Assembly (NCBI GenBank): GCA_021792635.1
Contig: JAJYUH010000010.1
Span: 43,369 to 107,368 of the forward strand
Origin: Natronospirales bacterium
GTDB lineage: Bacteria; Pseudomonadota; Gammaproteobacteria; Natronospirales; REEB76
Reading direction: 5' to 3'
DNA: 64,000 nucleotides
Shown here piece after piece: positions 48,994 through 60,237 of this stretch. The first letter of the stretch is position 1, and every line of letters begins with the position of its first letter. The notes beneath the pieces were generated by a model that saw only the letters and a program-made list of their open reading frames with translations, had not been told where the DNA came from and searched no databases. The position numbers were made by a program, and so were the translations under genes.

Positions 48994-51276
48994 CTATGAA
49001 TGAACAACCGATAGTGTTGATTCCGATGGCTCTATCAAGATATCGAACTCACCGTTCTTCACACCCACGCGCACGCGGCCACCGCCGACGAGCTTGCCGA
49101 ACAGCAGTTCCTCGGCGAGTGGTTTCTTGATGGCTTCCTGGATGACCCGCGCCATGGGACGCGCACCCATCTTGGCGTCGTAGCCGCGCGTGGCGACAAG
49201 ACGGCGGGCAGCTTCGTCCACTTGCAGGGCCACGCCCTTCTGCTCCAACTGGGCTTCCAGTTCAATGACAAACTTGTCCACCACCTTGGCGACGGTGCGC
49301 GGGTCCAGGCTGTTGAAATGGATGATGGCGTCCAAGCGGTTGCGGAATTCCGGGCTGAACAGGCGGCGGATGGCCTCCGCGCCATCGGGTGCGTTGTCCG
49401 CCTGCATGAAGCCGATGGACGGCCGACTCATCTCCTGGGCACCGGCGTTGGTGGTCATGACGATGATGACGTGGCGGAAATCCGCCTTGCGGCCGTTGTT
49501 GTCCGTAAGGATGCCGTGGTCCATAACCTGCAGCAGCAGGTTGAATACCTCCATGTGGGCTTTCTCGATTTCATCCAGCAGCAATACGCAGTGCGGGTGC
49601 TTGAGGATCGCATCCGTGAGCAGCCCGCCCTGATCGAAGCCCACATAGCCAGGCGGCGCGCCGATGAGCCGTGACACCGTGTGGCGCTCCATGTATTCCG
49701 ACATATCGAAGCGTACAAACTCTATTCCCAGGATCAGGGCGAGCTGCCGGGTGACCTCGGTCTTGCCCACGCCGGTGGGGCCGGCGAACAGAAAGGAGCC
49801 GATGGGCCGGGTTTCGGTGCCGAGACCGGAACGCGACATCTTGATGGCGGCCGCCAGCGACCCGATGGCCTTGTCCTGACCGTAGATTACCAGTTTCAGA
49901 TCCCGTTCCAGGTTGCGCAGGCTTTCCTTATCGGAAGTGGAAACGCTCTTGGGCGGGATGCGTGCCATTTTGGCGATGATCTCCTCGATATCCTGCACGC
50001 TGATGGTCTTGCGGCGCTTGCCGGGCGGACGCAGGCGCATGTTGGCGCCGGCCTCATCAATCACATCAATGGCTTTGTCCGGCAGATGCCGGTCGTTGAT
50101 ATAACGTGCGGCGAGATCCGCTGCCGCTTCCAGCACCTTGCCGGGATATTTGACGTCGTGATGCTCCTCGAATTTGTGGCGCAAACCCTTGAGGATGCGC
50201 GCAGTTTCTTCCACAGTGGGTTCCGGCACATCAATCTTCTGGAAACGCCGCGCCAGCGCCCGGTCCTTTTCAAAGACACCGCGGTATTCCTGATAGGTCG
50301 TCGAGCCAATGCACTTGATCTCGCCGCTCTGCAGCACCGGCTTGATGAGGTTGGAGGCGTCCATCACGCCGCCCGAAGCGGCACCGGCGCCAATCACCGT
50401 ATGAATCTCATCTATGAATAGGATATTGCCCGGATCTTTCTTCAGTTCCGTGATCACGCCCTTGAGACGCTTCTCGAAATCACCGCGGTATTTGGTGCCG
50501 GCGATAAGCGCGCCCATGTCCAGCGCGTAAAGGGTGGCGTCCCGCAGAATCTCTGGCACCCGGTCCTCCACGATCAGACGCGCCAGACCCTCCGCCAGCG
50601 CGGTCTTGCCCACGCCCGCTTCGCCGATGAACAGCGGATTGTTTTTGCGGCGACGACAGAGAATCTGGATGGCACGTTCGATTTCAAGCTCACGCCCGAT
50701 GAGGGGATCAATGCGGCCCTCACGCGCCGATTGGTTCAGGTTTGTGGCATAGGTTTCCAGGGCGCCTTTACCGGCCTTCGCGGCGGATTCATCTTCCTCA
50801 TCACCCTGCTCAGTGGTGCTTTCGCGTCCTTCGTCCTCGTGAATCCTGGAAATGCCGTGGGCGATGTAGTTCACCGCATCGAGCCGCGTGATGCCCTGAC
50901 GGCTCAGCATGTACACCGCGTGGGACTCCTTCTCGCCAAAAATCGCCACCAGCACATTCAGGGCCGTCACTTCCTTGCGGCCGGAGGATTGCACGTGAAA
51001 TACGGCACGCTGCAGCACCCGCTGGAAACCCAAGGTCGGTTGCACATCGGGGTCCGGCGTCTCCAGATGCGGCGTATTGGCGTCTATATAGCTCACCAGC
51101 TCACGCTGCATGGGTTCCACGCTGGCACCGCAGGCACGCAATACTTCGATCACCCGCGGGGTATCCAGCAGCGCCAGCAGCAGGTGCTCCACGGTCATGA
51201 ATTCATGCCGTTTGGCGCGCGCCTCCTTGAAGGCGGTATTCAGGCAGAATTCCAGCTCCTTGCTCAGCATGCTCAT
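48994..51276 (-). CDS. clpA: ATP-dependent Clp protease ATP-binding subunit ClpA
   Basis: This 760-residue AAA+ unfoldase feeds ClpP. The N-domain ([34 protein letters not shown]) binds ClpS. Two ATPase modules have Walker [14 protein letters not shown] (about residue 220) and [10 protein letters not shown] (about 493). A ClpP-docking loop is expected in the D2 region near [18 protein letters not shown]. The ATG at 51276 overlaps the clpS stop by 4 bp (ATGA), which sets the start. clpP is not in the window. Confidence 0.97.
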   Translation of the reverse strand: MSMLSKELEFCLNTAFKEARAKRHEFMTVEHLLLALLDTPRVIEVLRACGASVEPMQRELVSYIDANTPHLETPDPDVQPTLGFQRVLQRAVFHVQSSGRKEVTALNVLVAIFGEKESHAVYMLSRQGITRLDAVNYIAHGISRIHEDEGRESTTEQGDEEDESAAKAGKGALETYATNLNQSAREGRIDPLIGRELEIERAIQILCRRRKNNPLFIGEAGVGKTALAEGLARLIVEDRVPEILRDATLYALDMGALIAGTKYRGDFEKRLKGVITELKKDPGNILFIDEIHTVIGAGAASGGVMDASNLIKPVLQSGEIKCIGSTTYQEYRGVFEKDRALARRFQKIDVPEPTVEETARILKGLRHKFEEHHDVKYPGKVLEAAADLAARYINDRHLPDKAIDVIDEAGANMRLRPPGKRRKTISVQDIEEIIAKMARIPPKSVSTSDKESLRNLERDLKLVIYGQDKAIGSLAAAIKMSRSGLGTETRPIGSFLFAGPTGVGKTEVTRQLALILGIEFVRFDMSEYMERHTVSRLIGAPPGYVGFDQGGLLTDAILKHPHCVLLLDEIEKAHMEVFNLLLQVMDHGILTDNNGRKADFRHVIIVMTTNAGAQEMSRPSIGFMQADNAPDGAEAIRRLFSPEFRNRLDAIIHFNSLDPRTVAKVVDKFVIELEAQLEQKGVALQVDEAARRLVATRGYDAKMGARPMARVIQEAIKKPLAEELLFGKLVGGGRVRVGVKNGEFDILIEPSESTLSVVHS

Positions 51277-51596
51277 GTCTCTTCCAGGGTGCACAGCAAC
51301 GGATGCTGGTGCTTGCGTGAATAATCATTCACCTGCGCAGCCTTGGTTTCGGCGATTTCGTAGGTAAATACGCCGCATATGCCCTTGCCGCGGGTATGCA
51401 CATGCAGCATGATCTGTGTGGCCTTGGTGCGGTCCAGACAAAAGAAAGTCTGCAACACCTCCACCACAAATTCCATGGGAGTGTAGTCGTCGTTGAGCAG
51501 CACCACCTTATACAGCGGCGGCGGCTTGAGGCGCGGCTTGGCCTCCTCCACCACCAGGCCGCGCTGGGATTCCTCATCGTGCCGTGTCTCGCTCAT
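51273..51596 (-). CDS. clpS: ATP-dependent Clp protease adaptor ClpS
   Basis: This 107-residue N-recognin binds proteins with N-terminal Leu, Phe, Tyr or Trp and hands them to ClpA. The core [20 protein letters not shown] (about residues 28-47) and then [21 protein letters not shown] contain the Asn-Asp-Asp and His residues that hold the substrate N-terminus. It is coupled to clpA. With aat and bpt 4-5 kb away, all recognition and modification steps of the pathway are local. Confidence 0.97.
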   Translation of the reverse strand: MSETRHDEESQRGLVVEEAKPRLKPPPLYKVVLLNDDYTPMEFVVEVLQTFFCLDRTKATQIMLHVHTRGKGICGVFTYEIAETKAAQVNDYSRKHQHPLLCTLEET

Positions 51597-51686
51597 GGAT
51601 TGATTTTAGCTGAATTTCCGCCGCCGGTGCCGCGGCGGCGCCGGTCAAATGCGGAAATCCGGGCGATACAGCCGAGCCGCCGCCGG

Positions 51687-53921
51687 CTACTTGGCGCTGG
51701 AGACAGACACGCCGTCCCAGTCGCCTGCGGGCGGGTGGGCGCGATAGTACGCGATACGATCGAGGTAGAGGCGATACAGGACGCGCTGCGGCTGCGCCTG
51801 ATGCAGTGCGAAAAATTCCCGCTCCGCACCATCCCAGTCGCCGGCGCGGTAATAGCCGAGGGCCTGCTGGTGGCGCAACAGCAACCCTTTCAGGGACTTG
51901 TCCACGGCATCCCCGGGTCCCAACGGCTCGTAGATAGCCACCGCCTTATCCTTGCCCTGGACACGCACCCGGTCCAGCTCCAGAAAGCTGAAACCCGGCA
52001 GCGCTTCCCGAACGCTTTCACCGCAAACGATTCCCACGCCGTATTGCCGGGTGAGACCTTCCAGGCGCGAGCCCAGATTGACCGCATCCCCCATGACGGT
52101 ATAAGCACGGCGGAATTCCGAACCCATATCACCCACGCGCATGACGCCGCTATTAAGGCCGATGCCGATATGCAGTTCCGGCCAGCCGCGCTTGGCAAAC
52201 TCGAGGTTGAGTCTCCTGAGGGTTGCCAGCATGTCGAGCGCCGCCTCCAGGGCATGCAGGGCGTGCTGCGCATCGTGCAGCGGCGCGCCCCAGAAGGCCA
52301 TGATGGCGTCGCCCATGTATTTGTCTATGGTACCGCGATGGGCATGGATCACTCGCGTCATGGGCGTGAGAAATTCATTCATGAGCTGGCTCAGTTCCCT
52401 CGGATTCAGGCCTTCCGAAATACTGGTGAAGCCACGCACGTCGGAGAACAGCACGGTAAGCTCGCGGCTGTCACTTTCCAGGGAATATGCCTTCTCACGC
52501 CGATCCATTTCACCCACCAGCTCCGGTGGAATGTACTGACTGAATATGCGAGTAAGGTGCCGCCTGCCTCGCGACTCGATAAAAAAGCCGTAGAGCGAAT
52601 GCAGCACGAACAGAGTCACCAGAAACGCCAAGGGTGACGCTAATGGAAAAACAAAATTGCCGTACTGCCAGATCAGCAAGTTACCGACGATAATAAAAAT
52701 GAACAGCCCGAGCGTAACCGCACTGCTCGCCAGGATGGTGCGCTTCATGGCGACCCGGGTAATGATGATGGCGATGATGAGCAGCAGCAGAAATTGCGCG
52801 CCGCGGGCGTATTGCGGCTGATTGCTTTTGACACGTCGGTCCAGTACACCGGAAAGGAAATCGGCATGCACCTCGACACCGGGAAAGACCGCTCCTACCG
52901 GAGTGGTGCGCAAATCCTGCTCTCCGGGCGCGGAAGTGCCTACATACACAATGGCGTTCCGCAGAATTCCGCGTGAAGCCGTGCCCCTGATAACGTCCAC
53001 CGCAGGCACATAAGGAAAGCTGCGCACATACCCGCGGTACGGCACCAGGGCCGCCATATCATGATCCACGGGTATCCGGTAGCGGCCGATGCTAATCTTG
53101 TCCAGATGGGCGTTATCGTAGCGGGATGGACGGCTGGTATCAAAGATGAATCCCAGTGGCGCCTGATGCTGCAGCACCCGCAATACGGCCAGATCGAGCG
53201 ATGTATACAGACTGCCATGGTATTCCTGCAGCAGTCCGATACGCCGGAACACACCATCCTCGTCCACAAAGGGGTTTGAAAAGAAACCCTGAGCCGCGGC
53301 GGATTGCGACAAAACCGGTAGGTTGCTGATGTAGGTCTTCGCCTGGGGGAAATCCATCTCAGGATATCGCGAAGCCACGTCGGCAATCGCCGGCGGGGGT
53401 AACCGGCCCGCTGATTGTTGTTCGTCGAAATTGTTGCGCTGAGTAAAAACATAACCCAGAACCACCGGGTGGTGCTGCATGCTGGTGGCAAAGATGCGGT
53501 CGCGTTCCAGCCCGGGTCTGAGCTTGCGTGCCTCCTTTGCAAAGGCTGCGTCATTTCTCAGCGGCCCGCTTTCCAGCCGGTTGAGCAGTGCCAGATCCTG
53601 GCTGCGGTCGGGCTCCGGAAACATGATGTCGAACGCTACCAACTTCACGTGGTAGAGATCAAAGAGGTTATTGACCATCTGCGCCAGTCTGTCACGCGGC
53701 CACGGCCACTGACCTTCCTCGCGCAGGCTCTGGTCATCCACGTCCACGATTACGATGCGCGGATCCAGTGTGTTCGGCATAGTGAGCCGCAGGCGCGCGT
53801 CGTAGGCGTAGTTTTCCAGTTTTTCCAGCAGGCGGAACCGCAGAAAACCGGAGAGAAACCCGGTAAACAGCAGCAGCCACACCAGGCTGACGGCGATCCT
53901 GACCAGGTGGCGGAGCTTCAA
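51687..53921 (-). CDS. CHASE2 domain adenylate/guanylate cyclase
   Basis: This 744-residue membrane receptor starts with one helix (residues 9-29) and then a periplasmic CHASE2 domain (about 30-360) with RIVIVDVDDQSLREEGQWPWPRD. Three helices follow (about 375-460). The cytoplasmic class III cyclase (about 480-665) has metal-binding Asp in VLFSDVRGFTSIS (about 490) and KYMGDAIMAFWG (about 536). RAYTVMGDAVNLGSRLEGLTR lies later. A TPR-like tail closes it. It likely makes cAMP in response to an unknown outside signal. It is divergent from gspC. Confidence 0.93.
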   Translation of the reverse strand: MKLRHLVRIAVSLVWLLLFTGFLSGFLRFRLLEKLENYAYDARLRLTMPNTLDPRIVIVDVDDQSLREEGQWPWPRDRLAQMVNNLFDLYHVKLVAFDIMFPEPDRSQDLALLNRLESGPLRNDAAFAKEARKLRPGLERDRIFATSMQHHPVVLGYVFTQRNNFDEQQSAGRLPPPAIADVASRYPEMDFPQAKTYISNLPVLSQSAAAQGFFSNPFVDEDGVFRRIGLLQEYHGSLYTSLDLAVLRVLQHQAPLGFIFDTSRPSRYDNAHLDKISIGRYRIPVDHDMAALVPYRGYVRSFPYVPAVDVIRGTASRGILRNAIVYVGTSAPGEQDLRTTPVGAVFPGVEVHADFLSGVLDRRVKSNQPQYARGAQFLLLLIIAIIITRVAMKRTILASSAVTLGLFIFIIVGNLLIWQYGNFVFPLASPLAFLVTLFVLHSLYGFFIESRGRRHLTRIFSQYIPPELVGEMDRREKAYSLESDSRELTVLFSDVRGFTSISEGLNPRELSQLMNEFLTPMTRVIHAHRGTIDKYMGDAIMAFWGAPLHDAQHALHALEAALDMLATLRRLNLEFAKRGWPELHIGIGLNSGVMRVGDMGSEFRRAYTVMGDAVNLGSRLEGLTRQYGVGIVCGESVREALPGFSFLELDRVRVQGKDKAVAIYEPLGPGDAVDKSLKGLLLRHQQALGYYRAGDWDGAEREFFALHQAQPQRVLYRLYLDRIAYYRAHPPAGDWDGVSVSSAK

Positions 53922-54096
53922 GGCATGTCCCCGGCTTGGCGTAGTGATGCGTTAGTGTAGCTGAAGGGCGTGCGCCTCTTGCCGCCCGGCCCTTGAGGCT
54001 ATACTACGCATGTCAGTATCATGCAGACAGCCGGCGCCCACCTGGGCTCTATCCCGGCCTGAGCGTTGGGTGGGTATTTACAACCTTGACAGTATC

Positions 54097-54987
54097 ATGC
54101 GATTAAACGGCCTGCGCATGGCGGATGCAGACACGGTGCTGCACCGTCTTCTGCCGGTGGTGGAGCGACGCCTGCCCTTCTGGGTATGCGTGTTGCTGGG
54201 GTTATGCATTGCCTGGACCCTCGCCCGTTTGACGTGGGACAGCGTGCCCCGCCCACGCAGCACCACACCTATATATACTGCACAGTCCGCGAGTATACCG
54301 GTCTTCGACGCCGCCAAGCTGGCGGGCATGCACCTCTTCGGTACCGCCAATGCCAGCGGCCCGGTAAACGCGCCTGAAACCACCCTCAACCTGACCTTGC
54401 GCGGCATCGTGGCCGCAAACAAGCGCAGCGCGGAATCCCGCGCCATCATTGCTTCCAGTGGCAACGAACACACCTATGCCGTGGGTGCAGAGCTTCCCGG
54501 CGGCGCACAGATCCAGGCCATCTACGCGGATCATGTGCTGCTCAACCTGAATGGCCGCATGCAATCCCTGCGACTGCCCAAAGCCGGCGGCGCCACAGAT
54601 GCCGGCAGCAATCCCATGTTGCCCGTCTCCATGCCCAGAGTGGTGTACGGCACCAGCCTGCCGCCGGCGCAGAACCTTAGTCAGTTGCGCAATGAACTTG
54701 TCAGCCACCCCGAACGCCTGCTGGATGTGATGCGCGCCTTGCCGGTGATGGAAAACGGCAAACTTGCGGGTTACCGGGTATTTCCCGTGGGCAATTCCAA
54801 CGCCTTTGCACAGCTCGGCCTCCGGCCCGGTGACGTAGTGACGGCGGTGAACGGCATGCCGCTGAGTAACCCTGCGGAAAGCATGCGCATCCTGAATAGC
54901 ATCCGCGCTTCGGATCAGGTATCCATCACCCTGACGCGCAACGGGCAACAGCAGACCCAGATATTGCAAATGCAGAACCCCAAATAA
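54097..54987 (+). CDS. gspC: Type II secretion system protein GspC
   Basis: From the ATG at 54097 this gives 296 residues. It has a short cytoplasmic start, one membrane helix (VCVLLGLCIAWTLARLTW), the periplasmic homology region (LAGMHLFGTAN, then LTLRGIVAANKR and GAQIQAIYADHVLLNLNGR) and a C-terminal PDZ-type domain (GLRPGDVVTAVNGMPLSNPAESMRI). GspC links the inner-membrane platform to the secretin. The stop TAA directly abuts the gspD start. Confidence 0.92.
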   Translation: MRLNGLRMADADTVLHRLLPVVERRLPFWVCVLLGLCIAWTLARLTWDSVPRPRSTTPIYTAQSASIPVFDAAKLAGMHLFGTANASGPVNAPETTLNLTLRGIVAANKRSAESRAIIASSGNEHTYAVGAELPGGAQIQAIYADHVLLNLNGRMQSLRLPKAGGATDAGSNPMLPVSMPRVVYGTSLPPAQNLSQLRNELVSHPERLLDVMRALPVMENGKLAGYRVFPVGNSNAFAQLGLRPGDVVTAVNGMPLSNPAESMRILNSIRASDQVSITLTRNGQQQTQILQMQNPK

Positions 54988-57084
54988 ATGACAATGGAAC
55001 CAGGTAACGTGGCAAAACAATTCCAGCGAAATTCGGGTAATAAGCCGTCAATCTGGCGATACCGGCTGCTGCTTTGCCTCACCCTTGTACTTGCCGCCGG
55101 TGTGGCGCGCGCCAATGACGGAATCACGCTCAATTTCAAGGATGCGGATATCCGCGAGGTGGCCGCCACCATCGGCGAGATCACGCATAAGGATTTCATC
55201 ATTGATCCGCGCGTACAGGGCCGTGTTACCGTCATTTCCAGCAAACCCATCAGCCGCGACGCGGTCTATGCCGTATTCCTGTCAGTGCTGCAAGTGCACG
55301 GTCTGGCTGCCGTGCCGGCGGGCGCCATGATCAAGATCGTGCCGGCCCTGGAAGCGCGCCAAATGCCGGGGTCCGTCTACGGCAACGGCACGCCCGGCGA
55401 TGCCATGGTTACGGATGTGGTGCAGATCAACAATGTCTCCGCCGCACAACTGGTGCCGGTGCTGCGGCCGCTCATGTCGGCTGAAGCGCAGCTCGCCGCC
55501 TATCCGCCTGCCAATATGCTGATCATTTCCGACCGGGCCAGCAATGTGACACGCCTGCTGGAAATCATCAAGCGTATTGACCAGCCCACTTCCAGTGAAG
55601 TGGAGGTCATACCGCTGCAGAATGCTTCCGCCGGAGATGTGGTGCAGGTGCTCAATTCCCTGTTGCAGAACCAGCAGGGAATCGAAGGCGGACCACCGCT
55701 TAAACTTGTGGCCGATACCCGCACCAACAGCATTCTCCTGAGCGGCGACAAGAGCGACCGCCTGCGTATCCGCGCCCTCATCGCGCGTCTCGACATGCCC
55801 ACTGAAACCGGCAATACCCAGGTGGTGTATCTGCGCTACGCCAAAGCCAAGGACATCGCGAATGAATTGAAGGGCTTTGTGCAGGATCTGCTGAAGCAAT
55901 CGGGATCCGGCAGCCCGGTTGCGGGTGCAGCCGCCGGCGCCGCACAACCGGATGTTTCATTGATTCCCGACGCGCGCACCAACGCGCTGGTGATCACCGC
56001 CCCGCCAAAAATCATGCGCTCGATACAGGAAGTCATCCACAAACTTGATATACGCCGCGCCCAAGTGCTGGTACAAGCCATCGAGGCGGAACTTACCTCC
56101 GACAAATCCGCCCAACTCGGCGTAACCTGGGTGGCGGATGCGCTTGCCAACCAGGGCGCGGCGGGCCTGACCGATTTCAGCAATACCGGCCCCGGCATCG
56201 TGGATCTGGCCCAGCAGGTGGCGGCCAGCTCTGCCATCCCCACGGGCAGTCCCGTCGGCACCTTGGGCACCACCGCTTCCACCGGCCTCACCATTCCCCA
56301 GGGTTTGACACTCGGGGTCGGCAAGATTGTCAACGGCGGCTTCAGCTTCGCGGCGCTGGTGACTGCGCTCGCTTCCGATGCCAATACCAACATTCTGTCC
56401 ACGCCCAGCGTCGTCACACTGGATAATCAGCCGGCCACCATTAAGGTGGCGCAACAGATACCCTTTGTCACCGGCCAGTACACCAACACCACGGGCACCA
56501 ACACCACCGGCGCGGCGGTGATTAATCCATTCCAGACGGTGCAGCGCCAGGACGTGGGGCTGGAGCTCAAGATCACGCCGCAGATCAACGAGGGCAATAC
56601 CGTACTGCTCAAGATTGAGCAAACTATTTCCAACCTCACCGGCAGCAGCATCGGCGGCCAACCCGTGACCAGTACCCGTGAAATCAAGACCAGCATCCTG
56701 GCACGCAACAAGGAAATCGTGGTTTTGGGCGGCCTCATCAGCACCAACCTGGTGGAAAACGAGCAGCGCGTCCCCCTGCTTGGCAGTATTCCGTTGCTCG
56801 GCGACCTGTTCAAATACCGCAGTACCACCAATACAAAAAGCAACCTGATGCTGTTTATTCAGCCCACGATCCTGCGTAACAGCGGAACGGCGAATACCTA
56901 CACACGCAAGCGCTATGACTATCTGCGTCGTCTGCAACTGCAGAACCAGAGCCCGGTCCAACTGATGCCGGGCGAGAAACGACCGGTACTGGAAAAGCTG
57001 AAAAATTCCGCGCCCCCGGCAAGTACCGTGAAAGCGCCTGCCGCCGCCAGCCGGGCCCCGGCACCGGCCGCATCCTCATCCTGA
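54988..57084 (+). CDS. gspD: Type II secretion system secretin GspD
   Basis: This 698-residue outer-membrane channel subunit has a signal sequence ([16 protein letters not shown], about residues 29-44). The N0 domain ([19 protein letters not shown]) and N1-N3 domains follow. The secretin core starts near residue 350, with [35 protein letters not shown] and [32 protein letters not shown] Pro/Ala-rich C-tail (about 640-698) replaces a clear S-domain, so pilotin dependence is unclear. Confidence 0.96.
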   Translation: MTMEPGNVAKQFQRNSGNKPSIWRYRLLLCLTLVLAAGVARANDGITLNFKDADIREVAATIGEITHKDFIIDPRVQGRVTVISSKPISRDAVYAVFLSVLQVHGLAAVPAGAMIKIVPALEARQMPGSVYGNGTPGDAMVTDVVQINNVSAAQLVPVLRPLMSAEAQLAAYPPANMLIISDRASNVTRLLEIIKRIDQPTSSEVEVIPLQNASAGDVVQVLNSLLQNQQGIEGGPPLKLVADTRTNSILLSGDKSDRLRIRALIARLDMPTETGNTQVVYLRYAKAKDIANELKGFVQDLLKQSGSGSPVAGAAAGAAQPDVSLIPDARTNALVITAPPKIMRSIQEVIHKLDIRRAQVLVQAIEAELTSDKSAQLGVTWVADALANQGAAGLTDFSNTGPGIVDLAQQVAASSAIPTGSPVGTLGTTASTGLTIPQGLTLGVGKIVNGGFSFAALVTALASDANTNILSTPSVVTLDNQPATIKVAQQIPFVTGQYTNTTGTNTTGAAVINPFQTVQRQDVGLELKITPQINEGNTVLLKIEQTISNLTGSSIGGQPVTSTREIKTSILARNKEIVVLGGLISTNLVENEQRVPLLGSIPLLGDLFKYRSTTNTKSNLMLFIQPTILRNSGTANTYTRKRYDYLRRLQLQNQSPVQLMPGEKRPVLEKLKNSAPPASTVKAPAAASRAPAPAASSS

Positions 57085-57109
57085 TCACCCGCTGACACTG
57101 ACAAACCCG

Positions 57110-58648
57110 ATGGCTACAGTTCCGGAGACCAGCCCCGCCGGCAGCACCCCAGCCGCTGCGGCCGCACCTGATACTGCCGCCATCCGAGGTATCCCGTTTT
57201 CCTTCGCCAAACGTCATGGCGTGCTGGTGGAGAAAATCGAAACCAGCGGCGCGCATATCGTGCATCGCGCCGACGTAGTACCTGAAGCGCTGCTGGAAAT
57301 CCGCCGTGTCCTGGGTGTGCCGCTGATATTGCGCAGTGTGAGCATCGAGGAATTCGACGCATTGTTGCAGCAGGCTTATGAGGAACAATCCAACAACGCC
57401 ATGCATACGATGGAGGGGCTCGATGAGGACGTGGACCTGTTCAGCGTGGCCCAGGCGCTGCCGGAACCGGAAGATCTGCTGGAAAGCGAGGATGATGCCC
57501 CCATCATCCGGCTGATCAATGCGCTGCTCACGGAATCGGTCAAGGAAACCGCCTCCGATATCCACATTGAACCCTTCGAAAACCGGCTGGTGGTGCGCTT
57601 CCGCGTGGACGGTGTGCTGCGCGTGGTGCTGGAATCACGCCGCGCAGTGGCGCCGCTGGTAGTGTCGCGCGTCAAGGTCATGGCCAAACTTGATATTGCC
57701 GAGAAGCGCCTGCCTCAGGATGGGCGTATCTCGTTGCGCATCGCCGGCCGTGCGGTGGATGTGCGCGTGTCCACCATTCCCTCCGGCCATGGTGAGCGCG
57801 TGGTGCTGCGCCTGCTGGACAAGCAGGCGGGACGGCTGGATCTGGAACACCTGGGCATGCATACCGCCACCAAACAGATGATTGATGAACTCATACAGGC
57901 ACCGCATGGCATCATCCTGGTCACCGGTCCCACCGGCTCCGGCAAGACCACCACCCTGTATGCAGCTCTCACACGCCTCAACGATCGCAGCCGCAATATC
58001 ATGACCGTGGAGGATCCCATCGAGTATTACATTGATGGTATCGGTCAAACCCAGGTGAACACGCGCGTGGACATGACCTTTGCCCGCGGCCTGCGTGCCA
58101 TCCTGCGCCAGGATCCGGATGTGGTGATGGTAGGTGAGATCCGTGACCTGGAAACGGCGGAGATCGCCGTGCAGGCCTCGCTTACCGGTCACCTGGTGTT
58201 GTCAACGCTGCACACCAACACCGCCGTAGGTGCCGTCACGCGGCTGCGCGATATGGGTGTGGAGCCGTTCCTGCTCTCCTCCAGCCTGCTCGGCATGCTG
58301 GCCCAGCGGCTGGTGCGCCTGCTCTGCCCTGAGTGTAAACAGCCCTACGCCGCCGGCGAACGTGAGTGCAAGGCGCTGGACTTGCCGCGGGACCAGCCAC
58401 CCACGCTCTACCGACCCGCCGGCTGCGAAGCCTGCAACCGCACCGGTTACCGCGGTCGCACCGGTATCTATGAGATGGTCATCGTGGATGAGCACACGCG
58501 CAGCATGATTCATGATGGCAGCGGCGAGCAGGAACTGGAGCGCTACGCCCGCACCCGCACGCCCAGCATCCGTCAGGACGGCCGGCGCCGGGTGCTGGCC
58601 GGAGAGACCAGCATCGAGGAAGTGCTGCGCGTTACAAGAGCAGATTGA
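57110..58648 (+). CDS. gspE: Type II secretion system ATPase GspE
   Basis: This 512-residue ATPase powers pseudopilus assembly. An Ala/Pro-rich 25-residue start precedes the N1E domain. N2E has [26 protein letters not shown]. Walker [16 protein letters not shown] is at about residues 273-287, Walker [17 protein letters not shown] is near 337, and the His box LVLSTLHTN follows. The zinc motif has CPEC (about 406) and CEAC (about 439). Motif order and length are standard. Confidence 0.96.
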   Translation: MATVPETSPAGSTPAAAAAPDTAAIRGIPFSFAKRHGVLVEKIETSGAHIVHRADVVPEALLEIRRVLGVPLILRSVSIEEFDALLQQAYEEQSNNAMHTMEGLDEDVDLFSVAQALPEPEDLLESEDDAPIIRLINALLTESVKETASDIHIEPFENRLVVRFRVDGVLRVVLESRRAVAPLVVSRVKVMAKLDIAEKRLPQDGRISLRIAGRAVDVRVSTIPSGHGERVVLRLLDKQAGRLDLEHLGMHTATKQMIDELIQAPHGIILVTGPTGSGKTTTLYAALTRLNDRSRNIMTVEDPIEYYIDGIGQTQVNTRVDMTFARGLRAILRQDPDVVMVGEIRDLETAEIAVQASLTGHLVLSTLHTNTAVGAVTRLRDMGVEPFLLSSSLLGMLAQRLVRLLCPECKQPYAAGERECKALDLPRDQPPTLYRPAGCEACNRTGYRGRTGIYEMVIVDEHTRSMIHDGSGEQELERYARTRTPSIRQDGRRRVLAGETSIEEVLRVTRAD

Positions 58649-58667
58649 GGAAAGTGAGGAGTCAGGT

Positions 58668-58758
58668 GTGAGGCGTAAAGAGTTAAAACCAAGAAGCGCA
58701 TTGTGCTGTGGGCAGCCGTTTTCTGTCTCCTCCTCCCGCCTCACGCACCACGCCTCAC
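58668..58758. repeat. Inverted repeat in the gspE-gspF spacer
   Basis: GTGAGGCGT (58668-58676) pairs with ACGCCTCAC (58750-58758). The left side continues with GAGGAGTCAGG and the right side with CTCCTCCCGCC, so a long imperfect hairpin can form across this 128-bp spacer. T2SS genes are usually packed tightly, so the spacer looks like a later insertion of a GTGAGGxGT-type repeat. It may attenuate gspF expression. Confidence 0.55.
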
Positions 58759-58776
58759 TCCGCGCCTTACACTGAC

Positions 58777-59991
58777 ATGGGCGCCTTCGAATACACCGCA
58801 ATTGACAATCGCGGCCGCGAGCGCAAGGGCGTGCTGGAAGGTGATACGCCGCGACAGGTACGCCAACAGTTGCGCGAACAGGGCCTGACGCCTCTCGTCA
58901 TCAGCGAAGCGGCGGCCCGGGAGGTCGCTGCGCCCAACCGCCTCAGCTTGCGGCGTGGCATCAGCGCCACTGACCTCGCGCTCATTACCCGCCAATTGGC
59001 GACTTTGCTGCGTTCCGCCCTGCCGGTGGAGGAAGCGTTGCTGGCGGTGTCACAGCAGAGTGAAAAACCGCACCTCAAGAACATGCTGCTGGCGGTGCGT
59101 GCCCGCGTCATGGAGGGCCACACCCTTGCCTACGGTCTGGGTCAGTTCCCGCATGTGTTTCCGGAAATTTTCCGTGCCACCGTGGCGGCAGGCGAACACT
59201 CAGGCCATCTGGACGGCGTGCTGGAGCGGCTGGCGGATTACGCCGAAAACCGCCAGCAACTGCGCCAAAAAATGATGCTCGCGATGATTTATCCGACGAT
59301 ACTCACCGTCGTCGCGATTCTGGTAGTAACCGGGTTGATGGCTTACGTGGTACCGCGTGTCACCCAGGTTTACTCACATACCGGACAAAGCCTGCCTTTT
59401 CTGACACGCGCCCTGATCGCCATCAGCCACTTCGTGCATGCAGAGGGTATCTGGCTGCTCATCGCGCTGGTCATTCTTTTCTTCATTGGCAGGCGCTCTC
59501 TGAAGAAACCTCATACTCGCCGGCGCTGGGACCATTACAAACTGCGGCTGCCCCTGCTGGGCCGCCTGGTGCGGGGTATCAATACAGCGCAATTCACCCG
59601 CACCCTGAGCATTCTTGCCGGCAGTGGCGTACCGGTGCTGGAGGCAATGCGGATTTCCGCCGAAGTGGTGGCGAATGTCCCCATGCGTGAAGCGGTGGAG
59701 GAAGCCGCCATGCGTGTGCGCGAAGGTGCGTCCATCAGTCAGTCGCTGGCGAAGAGCGGCTTGTTTCCGCCCATGGCGGTACATCTCATCGCCAGCGGTG
59801 AAACCAGCGGTGAGCTGGATGCCATGCTGGATCGTGCCGCCGTAAGTCAGGAACGTGAACTCGAAACACTGACCGGTACGCTGCTTGGAGTCATGGAGCC
59901 GCTGCTGATCCTGGTGATGGGGGTGATCGTATTGCTCATCGTACTCGGCATCCTGCTGCCGATTTTCAATCTCGATCAACTGGTGCATTAG
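58777..59991 (+). CDS. gspF: Type II secretion system inner-membrane protein GspF
   Basis: From the ATG at 58777 the protein has 404 residues. It starts with the GspF pattern MGAFEYTAIDNRGRERKGVLEGD. Two cytoplasmic T2SSF domains (about residues 70-190 and 270-390) share ALITRQLATLLRSALPVEEAL and FTRTLSILAGSGVPVLEAM. Three membrane helices lie near 168-192, 224-244 and 370-397. It anchors GspE at the platform. gspG to gspM do not follow. Confidence 0.95.
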   Translation: MGAFEYTAIDNRGRERKGVLEGDTPRQVRQQLREQGLTPLVISEAAAREVAAPNRLSLRRGISATDLALITRQLATLLRSALPVEEALLAVSQQSEKPHLKNMLLAVRARVMEGHTLAYGLGQFPHVFPEIFRATVAAGEHSGHLDGVLERLADYAENRQQLRQKMMLAMIYPTILTVVAILVVTGLMAYVVPRVTQVYSHTGQSLPFLTRALIAISHFVHAEGIWLLIALVILFFIGRRSLKKPHTRRRWDHYKLRLPLLGRLVRGINTAQFTRTLSILAGSGVPVLEAMRISAEVVANVPMREAVEEAAMRVREGASISQSLAKSGLFPPMAVHLIASGETSGELDAMLDRAAVSQERELETLTGTLLGVMEPLLILVMGVIVLLIVLGILLPIFNLDQLVH

Positions 59992-60237
59992 TGCAGGGCG
60001 GAGAATCATCTCTGCCGCGCATGCTCTGACTCCGGGGGCGAACTACGCTCGCAACGTTTGGCGTGACAGCACTGTCAGCCCGCAGACACGGAGTATTGTG
60101 GGTATACTGTCAAACGCAATCCAGGAACTTTTGCAGATTTTCCCGCCCTAATAGGTCTTGGGAAATTTCCATGAATTTCATCCACCCGCGCGCGTGACAG
60201 GAAGGCTGCGCCGGGTCCAGCATCCGGGAGAATGATT

